NCBI GenBank assembly: GCA_030615975.1 | Contig: JAUWYH010000127.1 | Location: 1-5,076, forward strand | DNA: 5,076 bases | Source: Candidatus Aminicenantota bacterium | Lineage (GTDB): Bacteria > Acidobacteriota > Aminicenantia > Aminicenantales > Aminicenantaceae | Reading direction: 5' to 3' | Shown: piece after piece, positions 1 through 5,076 of the stretch | Numbering within the stretch: position 1 is the stretch's first letter | Layout of the letters: each line of letters begins with the position of its first letter | The notes under the pieces: model-generated | What the model saw: only the letters and a program-made list of their open reading frames with translations | Databases searched by the model: none | What the model was told of the DNA's origin: nothing | Translations under genes and position numbers: made by a program

Positions 1-148
1 TGAAGTAAATCCTGAAGGTAAAATTGTCTGGCAATATGTAAACATTTATAGAACTGGCAAAAACAAAGAACTTATTGCTGGAATTTTAGATCTAATACGT
101 TTTCAACCCGATTCTGAATTCTTTATTAAGCTCAATAAAAACAGATAA
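1..148 (+). CDS. C-terminal end of an arylsulfotransferase-like protein (partial)
   Basis: This is an open frame running in from the left edge (first full codon at base 2) and ending at TAA 146-148, giving 48 visible residues. It starts EVNPEGKIVWQYVN and continues through a segment reading GILDLIRFQPDSEFF. The pattern 'E-V-x-P-x-G-K-I-V-W-x-Y-V-N' followed by a short 'R-(F/Y)-x-P-D' segment is typical of the last beta-propeller blade of arylsulfotransferase (ASST/Arylsulfotran_2) proteins. That family transfers sulfate between phenolic compounds or is annotated as secreted propeller proteins of unknown substrate. The catalytic region lies outside the window, so activity cannot be judged. The call rests on a short motif recognised by eye; another propeller family is possible. 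The gene converges on the tRNA gene and ends inside a hairpin terminator. That it is the end of a real gene is more certain than its family. Confidence 0.6.
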   Translation, partial: EVNPEGKIVWQYVNIYRTGKNKELIAGILDLIRFQPDSEFFIKLNKNR

Positions 149-180
149 GCTTCTTGATTTGTCAAGCAGCTTATACTTTT
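145..180. terminator. Bidirectional intrinsic terminator between ASST-like gene and tRNA-Ala
   Basis: Bases 145-157 pair with 162-174 around a four-base loop (TTTG), giving 12 pairs with one T/C mismatch at 152/167. On the plus strand the stem is followed shortly by TTTT at 177-180. On the minus strand it is followed by a TTTTT run (plus-strand A at 136-140). The stem contains the TAA stop of the upstream gene. Its position between two convergent transcripts fits a shared terminator for both. The stem has only four G-C pairs and the plus-side T-run is short, so efficiency is uncertain. Confidence 0.65.
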
Positions 181-236
181 ACGAACTGAATCGACGTATT
201 TCTTTGTGAATTTACAGAGTAAAAAGGAGATTAAAT

Positions 237-312
237 TGGTGGAGCTGAGGGGATTTGAACCCCCGACCTCTTGACTGCCAGTCAAGCACTCTCCCAGCTG
301 AGCTACAGCCCC
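237..312 (-). tRNA. tRNA-Ala (anticodon GGC), CCA end encoded
   Basis: Read on the minus strand, the 76-nt gene starts GGGGCTG at 312 and ends with the encoded CCA at 239-237. The acceptor stem GGGGCTG/CAGCTCC is fully paired and includes a G3-U70 wobble, the classic identity element for alanyl-tRNA synthetase. The anticodon stem CTTGA/TCAAG encloses the loop CTGGCAG, giving anticodon GGC, which reads GCC and GCU alanine codons. The T arm GGGGG-TTCAAAT-CCCC and the D arm with TAGCTCAGCTGGGAGAG are canonical. No intron or mismatch is seen. It is a single gene with its own promoter (326-354) and a hairpin terminator about 60 bases past its 3' end. Confidence 0.97.
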
Positions 313-325
313 ACCGGGATTTTAA

Positions 326-354
326 ATATTACTAGAAGATGCACTTGTAGTCAA
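326..354 (-). promoter_or_regulatory. Sigma70-type promoter of the tRNA-Ala gene
   Basis: On the minus strand there is a -35 element TTGACT (354-349, 5 of 6 matches to TTGACA), a 17-base spacer, and a -10 element TAATAT (331-326, 5 of 6 matches to TATAAT). Transcription would start near 319-320, leaving a leader of only about 7-8 nt before the mature tRNA 5' end at 312. Spacing is optimal and the position is exactly right for a tRNA gene. The start point itself is inferred. Confidence 0.8.
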
Positions 355-404
355 GATTACCTGCTACCTTCTCCTCCTTTCTTAGATAAAGCAAATCTTT
401 ATTT

Positions 405-440
405 AGATTGCCACACTCCATTTGGCAGCTCGTTCCATAA
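405..440 (+). repeat. Possible degenerate dispersed repeat (GATTGCCAC type)
   Basis: The stretch AGATTGCCAC (405-414) followed by TTTGGCAGCTCG (421-432) resembles one end of a repeat seen between genes in many bacterial genomes. Its consensus, from memory, reads roughly GATTGCCACG, then a variable centre, then CTCGCAATGACA. A small internal dyad, GCCA (410-413) with TGGC (423-426), fits its imperfect-palindrome form. The right end (CAATGACA) is not preserved here. The assignment is by eye and needs a genome-wide comparison. Confidence 0.35.
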
Positions 441-540
441 AATAATTAAAACTAAAAAGGGATCAAAACGATATTTTTCTCCATCGAACCAGAAATATAA
501 AAATTATTTATTTATTTTAATCGACCTCCAAAATCTTTCC

Positions 541-608
541 AACAAAGTAAAGATTGCGAAGATTTTTCTGAGCAAAGTGAAGAATCTCATTCGTTCCTTG
601 TAATGACA
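541..608 (+). repeat. Degenerate dispersed intergenic repeat, possibly one partial plus one fuller copy
   Basis: Bases 561-608 contain TTCTGAGCAAAGTGAAGAAT (566-585), then CTCATTCGTTCC, and end in AATGACA (602-608). This closely matches a widespread intergenic repeat that I recall as running from TGTCATTCTGAGC, through GAAGAATCTC, to CGCAATGACA with inverted ends. The right end is well kept (TGTAATGACA against CGCAATGACA), while the left end is eroded. Thirty bases upstream, AACAAAGTAAAGATT (541-555) matches AGCAAAGTGAAGAAT (571-585) at 12 of 15 positions, suggesting a second, more decayed partial copy. Function is unknown; such repeats are usually treated as miniature, non-autonomous or structural intergenic elements. 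Confidence 0.5.
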
Positions 609-748
609 CTAGGAGCAAACTCTAAAAAAAAGGGAGCATTTACTGTAATGAACAAAGAGGAGAATTATCTCGATAGCTAACTTATCCCCATCACGGAAAA
701 GGAAATGTTTACGAATTAAAGAGTTTTGTTAAAAATTGGAAGAAAATA

Positions 749-757
749 TGTTAAAAT
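749..757 (+). promoter_or_regulatory. Candidate extended -10 promoter of the ftsH-folP-cdaA-cdaR operon
   Basis: TG at 749-750, one base, then TAAAAT at 752-757 (5 of 6 matches to TATAAT) forms an extended -10 element. No good -35 hexamer sits at 16-18 bases; TTGTTA (726-731) is 20 bases away. Transcription would start near 764, only about 16 bases before the ATG at 780 but still upstream of the ribosome binding site. If real, it excludes the TTG at 726 as the ftsH start. In such an AT-rich stretch a chance match is quite possible. Confidence 0.4.
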
Positions 758-765
758 AAAAACTG

Positions 766-772
766 AAAAGGA
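766..772 (+). promoter_or_regulatory. Ribosome binding site deciding the ftsH start
   Basis: AAAAGGA at 766-772 lies 7 bases before the ATG at 780. This is a good Shine-Dalgarno sequence at normal spacing. The competing TTG at 726 has only a GAG at 721-723 upstream, with no purine-rich core at proper distance. Confidence 0.7.
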
Positions 773-779
773 AAAGATC

Positions 780-2693
780 ATGCCAAGATCAAAAAAACCA
801 ACTAAATCATATAAAAACATACTGTTCTGGATTGCTGCCGGAATCATCATCATCATTCTTTGGAGCCTTCTTCAGACACCCGGTTCAGTGAAAAAAGAGG
901 TAAATTTCAGCCAATTCTTAACAGCGGTAGAAAGCGACAATATCGGGGAAATCACTATTACCGGAAATCTGATCAAAGGAAAATACACTGATGGAATTGC
1001 TTTTAAAACCGTAGCCCCTTCACAATACAACGATTTGGTTAAGATTCTCCGCGAACATAATGTGGACTTCAAAGTTAAAGATACCTCACGAAACCCTTGG
1101 TTTTCCTATCTTTTTACCTGGTTTCCGATTATTCTTCTCATCCTCTTCTGGATCTTCTTCATGCGGCAGATGCAGGCCGGTGGTAACAAAGCTCTCTCAT
1201 TTGGCAAGAGTCGTGCAAAGCTTTTCTCTGGATTGCAGAAAAAAATAACGTTTAATGATGTGGCAGGAGTGGAAGAGGCTAAGGAAGAGCTTCAAGAGAT
1301 TATTGGATTCCTGAAAAACCCTAAAAAGTTTCAAAAATTAGGAGGCCGGATTCCAAAAGGAGTCATATTAATCGGAGCCCCAGGAACAGGCAAGACCCTT
1401 CTTGCCCGCGCCGTAGCAGGGGAAGCGGATGTTCCTTTCTTCTCTATCAGCGGCTCTGACTTTGTCGAGATGTTTGTCGGAGTAGGAGCTTCTCGAGTAA
1501 GAGACTTATTTGACCAGGGCAAGAAGCAGGCTCCTTGCCTGATTTTTATCGACGAGATTGATGCTGTGGGAAGACAGAGAGGTGCAGGCCTGGGAGGAGG
1601 ACATGATGAGCGCGAGCAAACTTTGAATCAGCTTCTGGTAGAAATGGATGGCTTTGACTCTAACGAAGGAGTCATTCTCATAGCTGCCACCAACAGGCCC
1701 GATATTCTAGACAGTGCTCTCCTCAGGCCCGGAAGGTTTGACCGCAGAATTGTGGTCAACATGCCCGATGTCAAAGGGCGAGAGGATATTTTAAGAGTTC
1801 ATGTGAAGGAAATTCCTTTAGCCAAAGATGTGGAATTAAAAGTTCTTGCTCGTTCAACTCCTGGATTTTCTGGAGCTGATCTGGCCAACCTTGTCAATGA
1901 GGCAGCTCTTCTTGCAGCACGCCATGAGCTTGATAAAGTAACCATGGAGGATTTCGAAAGCTCCAAAGACAAAGTCCTTATGGGAGTAGAAAGAAAGAGC
2001 ATGATTATCAGCGCTGAAGAAAAAAAAGACACTGCTTATCATGAAGCTGGCCACGCCCTTATAGCGACTCTTCTTCCCCAGGCTGACCCCATTCATAAAG
2101 TCACAATCATTCCAAGAGGATTGGCCTTGGGCTTAACTCAGCAGTTGCCACTCGATGATCGCTACACTTATTCTAAAGATTATCTCGAAGCTCAGCTTTC
2201 TGTTCTCTTGGCCGGAAGAATTTCTGAAAATATACACCTCAACAAGACAACTACCGGAGCAGCCAATGATTTCGAGAAAGCCACTGAAATTGCCCGCAAA
2301 ATGGTCTGTCAATGGGGCATGTCTGATCTAGGGCCATTAACATATGGCGAAAGAGATGATCTGATTTTTCTAGGCAAAGAGTTAGCGATGCATAAAAACT
2401 TCAGCGAAAAAACATCTGAAATGATAGATGGGGAAGTTAAAAAAATCATCACCAAAAACTTCAATAGGTCCAAAGAACTTCTAGAAAAAAACAAAGATAA
2501 ACTGATAATGATTGCTGAGGCTCTGCTTGAAAAAGAGATCTTAACCTCTGAGGAAATAGAGAAAATAATTACCGGAAAAAAAGTAATCAAAGGAAAGAGA
2601 ACCCATCAAACATCAAAAACTAAGCAAGAGAAGAAGAAAAAGGAATCAAAAGAGGCTCGACCCTTAAAAGAACCAACTCTAGTTAAAGCATAG
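780..2693 (+). CDS. ftsH: ATP-dependent zinc metalloprotease FtsH
   Basis: This is a membrane-anchored AAA+ protease that unfolds and degrades membrane and short-lived cytoplasmic proteins as a hexamer. The product is 637 residues, close to the 640-650 usual for bacterial FtsH. Two membrane spans (about 14-31 and 110-128) flank a small extracytoplasmic domain. The AAA module follows: Walker A GAPGTGKT 199-206, pore loop MFVG 231-234, Walker B LIFIDE 254-259, and the second region of homology from ATNRP (303) to RPGRFDRR (316-323) with arginine fingers R319 and R322. The zinc site is HEAGH 421-425 plus the third ligand D497 in GAANDFEKA. All catalytic residues are present. The last 40 or so residues form a lysine-rich, probably disordered tail. 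ATG 780 is chosen over TTG 726 because of its ribosome binding site. It is the first gene of the operon, ending three bases before folP and in the same frame. Confidence 0.97.
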   Translation: MPRSKKPTKSYKNILFWIAAGIIIIILWSLLQTPGSVKKEVNFSQFLTAVESDNIGEITITGNLIKGKYTDGIAFKTVAPSQYNDLVKILREHNVDFKVKDTSRNPWFSYLFTWFPIILLILFWIFFMRQMQAGGNKALSFGKSRAKLFSGLQKKITFNDVAGVEEAKEELQEIIGFLKNPKKFQKLGGRIPKGVILIGAPGTGKTLLARAVAGEADVPFFSISGSDFVEMFVGVGASRVRDLFDQGKKQAPCLIFIDEIDAVGRQRGAGLGGGHDEREQTLNQLLVEMDGFDSNEGVILIAATNRPDILDSALLRPGRFDRRIVVNMPDVKGREDILRVHVKEIPLAKDVELKVLARSTPGFSGADLANLVNEAALLAARHELDKVTMEDFESSKDKVLMGVERKSMIISAEEKKDTAYHEAGHALIATLLPQADPIHKVTIIPRGLALGLTQQLPLDDRYTYSKDYLEAQLSVLLAGRISENIHLNKTTTGAANDFEKATEIARKMVCQWGMSDLGPLTYGERDDLIFLGKELAMHKNFSEKTSEMIDGEVKKIITKNFNRSKELLEKNKDKLIMIAEALLEKEILTSEEIEKIITGKKVIKGKRTHQTSKTKQEKKKKESKEARPLKEPTLVKA

Positions 2694-2696
2694 AAG

Positions 2697-3599
2697 GTGA
2701 GAAAAGAGTCTATCCTAGAGATAAACGGAAAAAATTATCTTTTAGGCCGAAGAACTTGGTTTATGGGGGTAATAAACGTCACTCCTGACTCTTTTTCCGA
2801 CGAAGGTTCCTATCTAGATAAAGATAAAGCTGTTGAGCGAGGTTTAAAGCTTGTTTCAGAAGGCTCAGATATAATCGATATAGGTGGAGAAAGCAGCCGT
2901 CCAGGGTCAGATCCCATCTCGAAAGAAGAAGAGATGAGACGGGTTATTCCAGTCATTTCAGAGTTAAGAAAGAGAATTGATATGCTTATTTCCGTTGATA
3001 CCACGAAATCAGAAGTCGCCAAAGCAGCCTTAGATTCAGGGGCTGATATCATCAACGATATAAGCTCTTTCCGCTTTGACCCGAGAATGATGACTCTTGC
3101 TGCCCAAAAGGAGGTTCCTGTTATTCTGATGCACATGAAAGGCACTCCCAAGACAATGCAGACTAATCCTCACTATCAGGACTTACTGAGAGAAGTGAAA
3201 GAATTCCTCAAGGAAAGACTTGAAGAGGTTCAAGCTCAAAGTATAAAAAAAGAAAAAATTATCATAGATCCTGGAATCGGATTTGGAAAAAGCCTGAAGG
3301 ACAATCTCATATTAATCAATAACCTCCATTTCCTGGAAGAATTCAATCGACCTATCCTGGTGGGAATTTCTCGAAAATCTTTTATCGGAAAAATCTTGAA
3401 CCTTCCCCCTCAAGAAAGACTGGAAGGGACGATTGCCTCTGCAATCTTGAGCCTCATCCATGGTGCTCACATCTTAAGAGTCCATGATGTTGAGGCTGTC
3501 AAAAAAGCTATTCTTGTTGCTGAAGCTATTATCAGCGAGAATTTCCATTCCTCTTCTTTTCAAGATAGCGAAAAGAGGAAAAATAATTATGTTTGCTAA
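2697..3599 (+). CDS. folP: Dihydropteroate synthase
   Basis: FolP is a cytoplasmic TIM-barrel enzyme joining 6-hydroxymethyl-dihydropterin pyrophosphate and p-aminobenzoate to make dihydropteroate in folate synthesis; it is the target of sulfonamides. The 300-residue product shows the family signatures in order: INVTPDSFSD 26-35 (N27 is the expected magnesium ligand), DIGGESSRPG 61-70, DTTK 101-104, NDIS 120-123, MHMKGTP 145-151, DPGIGFGK 191-198 with pterin-site K198, SRKSF 225-229, and RVHDV 261-265. All pocket residues look intact. The start is GTG at 2697: the codon two before it is the ftsH TAG in the same frame, so no upstream start is possible, and the next ATG (2763) would cut off the first strand. 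There is no clear ribosome binding site, which points to re-initiation after ftsH. The hydrophilic tail (about 281-300) overlaps the start of cdaA. Confidence 0.95.
   Translation: MRKESILEINGKNYLLGRRTWFMGVINVTPDSFSDEGSYLDKDKAVERGLKLVSEGSDIIDIGGESSRPGSDPISKEEEMRRVIPVISELRKRIDMLISVDTTKSEVAKAALDSGADIINDISSFRFDPRMMTLAAQKEVPVILMHMKGTPKTMQTNPHYQDLLREVKEFLKERLEEVQAQSIKKEKIIIDPGIGFGKSLKDNLILINNLHFLEEFNRPILVGISRKSFIGKILNLPPQERLEGTIASAILSLIHGAHILRVHDVEAVKKAILVAEAIISENFHSSSFQDSEKRKNNYVC
3573..3580 (+). promoter_or_regulatory. Ribosome binding site deciding the cdaA start
   Basis: AAGAGGAA at 3573-3580, within the last codons of folP, lies 8 bases before ATG 3589. It supports that ATG over in-frame upstream ATGs such as 3484 and 3487, which would add about 35 residues encoded inside folP and not expected for the family. 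Confidence 0.75.
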
Positions 3600-4356
3600 T
3601 ATTATCAATGCCTTATCTCGCTTCACTTTAGGAGACTTCATAGATATTCTTCTTGTGACGATAATTCTCTATTCTTTTTTTCGCTTGATAAAGGATACCA
3701 AAGCCTACCAGATGGCAATCGGCTTAGGAATTGTTGGTATTCTCTACCTAATCACACGATTGGGAAATTTGGTTGTTTCCCACTGGCTAATTAAAATTTT
3801 CACGACATATCTGATTATTGCTATCATAGTCCTCTTCCAGGGAGAGATAAGAAGATTTCTGACAACAATCGGCTCTCGTTCTTTCAGAAAACCCTTCTTT
3901 CTTATATCTTTCAAGGAAAAACAGGAAGATGTCTTTCTGGCTGTCGATTACCTTGCTTCAAAGAAAATTGGAGCTCTGATTGCTATAGAAAAAGAAATCT
4001 CATTAAAGAGTTATGCTGACCGGGGTATAAAAGTAGATGCTTTGATCTCTAAGGACATCTTAGCCAGTATTTTTTTCCCTCGTTCTCCGCTTCATGATGG
4101 AGCTGTAATAATTCGAGGAAACAAAATCTTGGCTGCTGGCAGCCTTCTCCCTCTCCCTGCTTCTCACCGTTTAGGAGAGGAGTTTTTGACTCGGACTCGT
4201 CATTTAGCTGCCATCGGTCTTTCTCAAGAAACAGATGCAGCCGTGATAGTCGTCTCCGAGGAAACAGGAAGCATATCTCTGGCCACTAAGGGCAACTTAG
4301 AAAGAGATCTGGATAAAGAACAACTTAAGGATAATTTGCTTAAATACCTGAAATAA
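3589..4356 (+). CDS. cdaA: Membrane-bound diadenylate cyclase CdaA (DacA)
   Basis: CdaA condenses two ATP molecules into the second messenger c-di-AMP, which controls potassium and osmolyte balance and cell-wall stability. The product is 255 residues, slightly shorter than the roughly 270 typical of the family. Three N-terminal membrane spans (about 14-34, 40-58 and 62-83) end in FQGEIRRFL, the usual linker motif with G in place of the common P. The DAC (DisA_N) domain follows from about 110, with SPLHDGA 166-172 (catalytic D170), TRHLAAIG 203-210 and VVSEETGSIS 221-230. The second conserved motif is normally RHR; here it is R204-H205-L206, which is unusual. The start codon overlaps the end of folP by 11 bases, and cdaR follows two bases after the stop, matching the common cdaA-cdaR pairing. 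Confidence in family is high; activity depends on the altered motif being tolerated. Confidence 0.94.
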   Translation: MFANIINALSRFTLGDFIDILLVTIILYSFFRLIKDTKAYQMAIGLGIVGILYLITRLGNLVVSHWLIKIFTTYLIIAIIVLFQGEIRRFLTTIGSRSFRKPFFLISFKEKQEDVFLAVDYLASKKIGALIAIEKEISLKSYADRGIKVDALISKDILASIFFPRSPLHDGAVIIRGNKILAAGSLLPLPASHRLGEEFLTRTRHLAAIGLSQETDAAVIVVSEETGSISLATKGNLERDLDKEQLKDNLLKYLK

Positions 4357-4358
4357 AG

Positions 4359-5069
4359 ATGAGAAGATTTATTAAAAATCTATTTTTAAAAAATTGGGGA
4401 CTTAAACTTTTCTCTCTTCTTCTTGCTTTGGTTTTATGGCTTATTCTTATTCCAGAAGAAAAAATCTTTTCAGAAAAAACTCTAACCGTGCCTTTAGAGC
4501 TCCATAATATTCCCTCAGAAACGGAACTGGTAGAAAAGCCTCCTTCTACTGTTGATGTAAAAATAAGAGCTCCTCAACGGATTATCAACCAGATCACTCC
4601 TGCTACCGTCCATGTTGTATTAAATCTCGAAAAAGCCCGTGTTGACCAGAGAGAATATCCTCTCAACAAGAATATGGTAAGCATTCCTGGAGGAGCAGAG
4701 GTTAAAGATATTCATCCCAGCCAGGTCAATCTGAGGTTGGAAAGGACAAAGGAAATCATGCTTGAGGTGGTCCCAAATATAATCGGAGAATTGAAAGAAG
4801 GCCTTAAGATAGTAAAAATAGAAGTTATTCCGCCTGAAGTTCTGATTAAGGGGCCAGAGAGCAAGGTTAATGATAACGACAAAGTCAGAACAGGCCGTCT
4901 CGATATCTCCTCTCTTACTCAATCGACAGAACTCGAGGCAGATTTAATCCTTCCTAACCCGGATTTAAGATTAGCCACATCTCAAACAAAAGTAAGAGTC
5001 AGGATAGTCATTCTGGAAGAAAACGCAGAAGAAAAAAACGAGAAGGAAAATAAAAAAAACAAGAAATAA
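4359..5069 (+). CDS. cdaR: YbbR-domain protein CdaR, regulator of CdaA
   Basis: CdaR is a membrane-anchored extracytoplasmic protein that binds and modulates CdaA in species where it has been studied. The product is 236 residues. A basic N-terminus (MRRFIKNLFLKNWGLKL) leads into one membrane span (about 15-31), matching the usual YbbR start. Two YbbR repeats follow, roughly 38-128 (with LELHNIPSETELV and VDVKIRAP) and 131-219 (with VPNIIGELKEGLKI and PPEVLIKGPESKV). Many homologues have three or four repeats, so this is a short form. The last 18 or so residues are a charged Glu/Lys/Asn tail. The start ATG lies two bases after the cdaA stop with only AAAG before it, so translational coupling to cdaA is likely. 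In related gene orders glmM often follows; only seven bases remain after the stop here. Confidence 0.9.
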   Translation: MRRFIKNLFLKNWGLKLFSLLLALVLWLILIPEEKIFSEKTLTVPLELHNIPSETELVEKPPSTVDVKIRAPQRIINQITPATVHVVLNLEKARVDQREYPLNKNMVSIPGGAEVKDIHPSQVNLRLERTKEIMLEVVPNIIGELKEGLKIVKIEVIPPEVLIKGPESKVNDNDKVRTGRLDISSLTQSTELEADLILPNPDLRLATSQTKVRVRIVILEENAEEKNEKENKKNKK

Positions 5070-5076
5070 TCTTCTT

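Larger units (their letters stand above)
313..779. other. Intergenic region without a convincing gene
   Basis: This 467-base AT-rich gap lies between the divergently transcribed tRNA-Ala and ftsH genes. It holds the tRNA promoter (326-354), sequence resembling decayed copies of a dispersed intergenic repeat (405-440, 541-560, 561-608 and perhaps 647-676), and the probable ftsH promoter and ribosome binding site (749-772). The plus strand is open in one frame to the stop at 601-603. That frame begins inside the tRNA antisense sequence, has no ribosome binding site, and runs through the repeats, so I do not call a gene. I see no riboswitch or structured RNA that I recognise. Confidence 0.7.

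Noticed and set aside
202..219. Small hairpin CTTTGT/ACAGAG between the tRNA and the terminator
   Set aside because: It is a six-pair stem with one wobble and no T-run on the proper side of either strand, so it is not supported as a terminator or an RNA element.
103..285. Minus-strand open frame of 60 codons
   Set aside because: Its first third is translated tRNA (the anticodon and T arm give the familiar false peptide containing GGSNPLSS), and it then runs antisense through the terminator and the ASST-like gene.
384..404. AT-rich dyad AGATAAAG/CTTTATTT as a possible regulatory site or RNA stem
   Set aside because: It is weak (one G-C pair, one wobble) and of a kind expected by chance in AT-rich DNA.
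271..603. Plus-strand open frame of 110 codons between the tRNA and ftsH
   Set aside because: It begins with TTG inside the antisense of the tRNA anticodon arm, has no ribosome binding site, runs across the tRNA promoter and the degenerate repeats, and its product shows no domain-like pattern.
648..680. Ten-codon ORF starting at ATG 648, with AGGGAG about a dozen bases upstream, as a possible ftsH leader peptide
   Set aside because: It is too short to support, has no regulatory codon run or attenuator hairpin after it, and lies upstream of the likely ftsH promoter.
726..779. Extension of FtsH by 18 residues from TTG 726
   Set aside because: The TTG lacks a proper ribosome binding site, the added residues are a low-complexity Lys-rich stretch, and ATG 780 has a good site and gives the usual family length.
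872..2590. Several antisense open frames of 60-95 codons inside ftsH, plus one inside folP (2810-3151) and one inside cdaR (4620-4922)
   Set aside because: They are shadows of well-supported genes with no ribosome binding sites and no recognisable products.
3484..3588. Extension of CdaA by 35 residues from ATG 3484
   Set aside because: This stretch is the folP coding region read in another frame; ATG 3589 has a strong ribosome binding site, and the family N-terminus fits there.
1..5076. A new defence, mobile or other undescribed system
   Set aside because: All full-length genes belong to well-known housekeeping families in a known order; there are no CRISPR-like spacers, transposase, integrase, toxin-antitoxin pair or reverse transcriptase in the window.

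Overview
The window comes from a bacterial chromosome of moderate-to-low GC content (estimated by eye). The tRNA carries an encoded CCA end and has a sigma70-type promoter. The main block is the gene order ftsH - folP - cdaA - cdaR (ybbR). From memory this order occurs in deltaproteobacteria-like and other mostly Gram-negative-type lineages, where glmM often follows. No single gene fixes the phylum. The arylsulfotransferase-like gene end and the degenerate dispersed repeats would suit a deep-branching environmental lineage or metagenome-assembled genome, but that is only a guess.

Layout. Bases 1-148 hold the 3' end of a plus-strand gene resembling arylsulfotransferase-family (ASST) proteins. 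Its stop codon lies inside a strong hairpin (145-174) with a T-run on both sides, so it probably terminates transcription in both directions. Facing it is tRNA-Ala(GGC) on the minus strand (312-237), with a near-consensus promoter just upstream (354-326). Bases 313-779 hold no convincing gene. They contain the tRNA promoter, two or three decayed copies of what looks like a dispersed intergenic repeat, and the likely ftsH promoter and ribosome binding site. From 780 to 5069 four plus-strand genes are packed with spacings of +3, -11 and +2 bases, which indicates one operon.

How the genes work together. FtsH is the membrane AAA+ zinc protease. FolP makes dihydropteroate for folate. CdaA is a membrane diadenylate cyclase making c-di-AMP, and CdaR (YbbR) is its membrane-anchored regulator. 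CdaA and CdaR form a known functional pair. FtsH and FolP share the transcript but have no known direct mechanistic link to c-di-AMP; membrane homeostasis and cell-envelope growth are the usual themes of this neighbourhood.

The window looks largely ordinary. I see no new system. The points most worth a second look are the RHL (not RHR) nucleotide-binding motif in CdaA, the single in-frame stop separating ftsH from folP, and the decayed repeat-rich intergenic region.
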